Assembly (NCBI RefSeq): GCF_020360975.1
Contig: NW_025408674.1
Coordinates: 310,001-374,000, forward strand
Length of the DNA: 64,000 nucleotides
Direction: 5' to 3'
From: Hirsutella rhossiliensis
Taxonomy: Eukaryota; Ascomycota; Sordariomycetes; Hypocreales; Ophiocordycipitaceae
Made by a program: the position numbers and the translations under genes. The stretch's first letter is position 1, and the number at the start of each line of letters is the position of its first letter. Below are positions 63,237 through 64,000 of this stretch, in pieces. The notes beneath the pieces were generated by a model, which saw nothing but the letters and a program-made list of their open reading frames with translations, was not told the DNA's origin and ran no database searches.

Positions 63237-64000
63237 CTCCGGTAGCACGACTCGTCATCGTAGGTGAAGTCCTTGCTCAGGTAGCCGTCGAGGCAGACGG
63301 TAGCGTGCTTGCCCGGCCGCCTGAGCACCTGAACCCAGCGTCGTCCCGGCGCCCATCCATCCTCGAAAGACATCTCCCCAAGCCGCCCAGCTCTCGTCGT
63401 TGCCGATGCGTTTCAGTCTGACGATCGATATGTAGTCATACAGGCATAGGCCTTTCAGCAGCTCTCCCGGTGCTGGTACGCCTCGACGTGGGAGATTCTC
63501 AGGCCTTCTTCTTCGACGACGACCGACTCATCCAAGGTGTCATCCGTAGCCGCAGCGCCACTGGCTTCTCGGAGATGCCGCCATCGCCGAAAGACTTCCC
63601 AGTACAGCAGAGAACAGTTCAGGTACGCCCACGCGCTGCTGTCGGTGAACTCGGCCGGATATCCGAGAAGGTGAGCGACGACCTCGACCTGTGATAGCGG
63701 ACGCTCCGTGAACACGCGGTTCGCCACTCTCATCAGGAACTGTCGCGTCCTGTTCCCTTGACAGGGTCATCGGTGGCAGCGTCTCCGCCACCGTCCCGCC
63801 CTCCGTTTGCCGTGCCATCACCTGTTGAGGCGGCCAGGAGCTCGGCCGCGGCCGCCACACGCTTCCACACCGGGTCCTCCACCTTGGTCGCGTAGTTCGT
63901 GACATAATAGATGAGGGCCATTGTCTTGCGCTGCGTCGCAATGAAGGAAATATCATGGTTGTGCCGGAGCCCGACAGCAATAGCCTCGTTCCATCGATTG
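63237..64000 (-). pseudogene. family-B RepHel gene, copy 4: end of Rep region
   Basis: It contains ALIYYVTNYATKVEDPVWKR (nicking Tyr region), RVANRVFTERPLSQVEVVAH, LLGYPAEFTDSSAWAYLNCS, LCLYDYISIVRLKR and HATVCLDGYLSKDFTYDDES, ending at the donor GAG|GTGTGT. It continues past the window edge. Confidence 0.85.

Larger units (their letters stand above)
60508..64000 (-). mobile_element. family-B Helitron copy 4, cut by the window edge
   Basis: The 3' half of a family-B element, nearly identical by eye to copy 1 bases 35,392-38,896 but inverted. It holds the end of Rep, the second intron, the helicase and the right end. Its left half lies beyond 64,000. Confidence 0.85.

Overview
The window reads as a transposon-dense stretch of a filamentous fungal genome, most likely an ascomycete. 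That placement is inferred from Tad-like LINE remnants, fungal Ty3/gypsy and Ty1/copia elements, short 54-86 base introns with CTRAC-type branch sites, and Helitrons with a DUF6570-like N-terminus. No ordinary host housekeeping gene was recognised. Nearly every coding stretch belongs to a mobile element, and most are broken by small insertions or deletions.

Layout. 1-2,890: 5' two thirds of a copia element on the minus strand, running off the left edge. 3,160-3,425: a periodic repeat. 3,990-5,855: a tandem array of tRNA-derived, SINE-like units. 6,690-7,110: a TA-flanked MITE. 7,185-8,761: a LINE copy with ORF1 and poly(A), nested in another LINE whose RNase H part resumes at 8,762. 9,372-14,676: a gypsy element cut at its integrase by a second, chromodomain-bearing gypsy element (minus strand, 14,677-17,050). 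That element abuts a hAT transposase fragment. 17,300-22,700 is AT-richer debris: a MITE with hairpin-bearing ends, a gypsy LTR split by a 570-base hAT-type MITE with a perfect 8-base duplication, and a second hAT fragment.

22,720-28,600 holds one Helitron (minus strand, called A here). From 28,711 to the right edge lie four copies of a second Helitron family: copies 1 and 2 on the plus strand (28,711-38,924 and 38,921-about 49,490), copies 3 and 4 on the minus strand (49,498-60,482 and 60,508 to past the edge). They form two head-to-tail pairs that face each other at about 49,498.

Each complete family-B copy has a long Rep/PIF1-helicase gene and a divergently transcribed accessory gene of unknown function, here proposed as a possible single-strand-DNA-binding (OB-fold-like) partner. 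Copy 3 also carries a MYND zinc-finger gene as apparent cargo. The Rep protein would nick and join DNA at the element ends and the helicase would unwind it for rolling-circle transposition. Conserved introns and shared frame breaks between copies show common descent, and suggest some copies were already defective when they spread.
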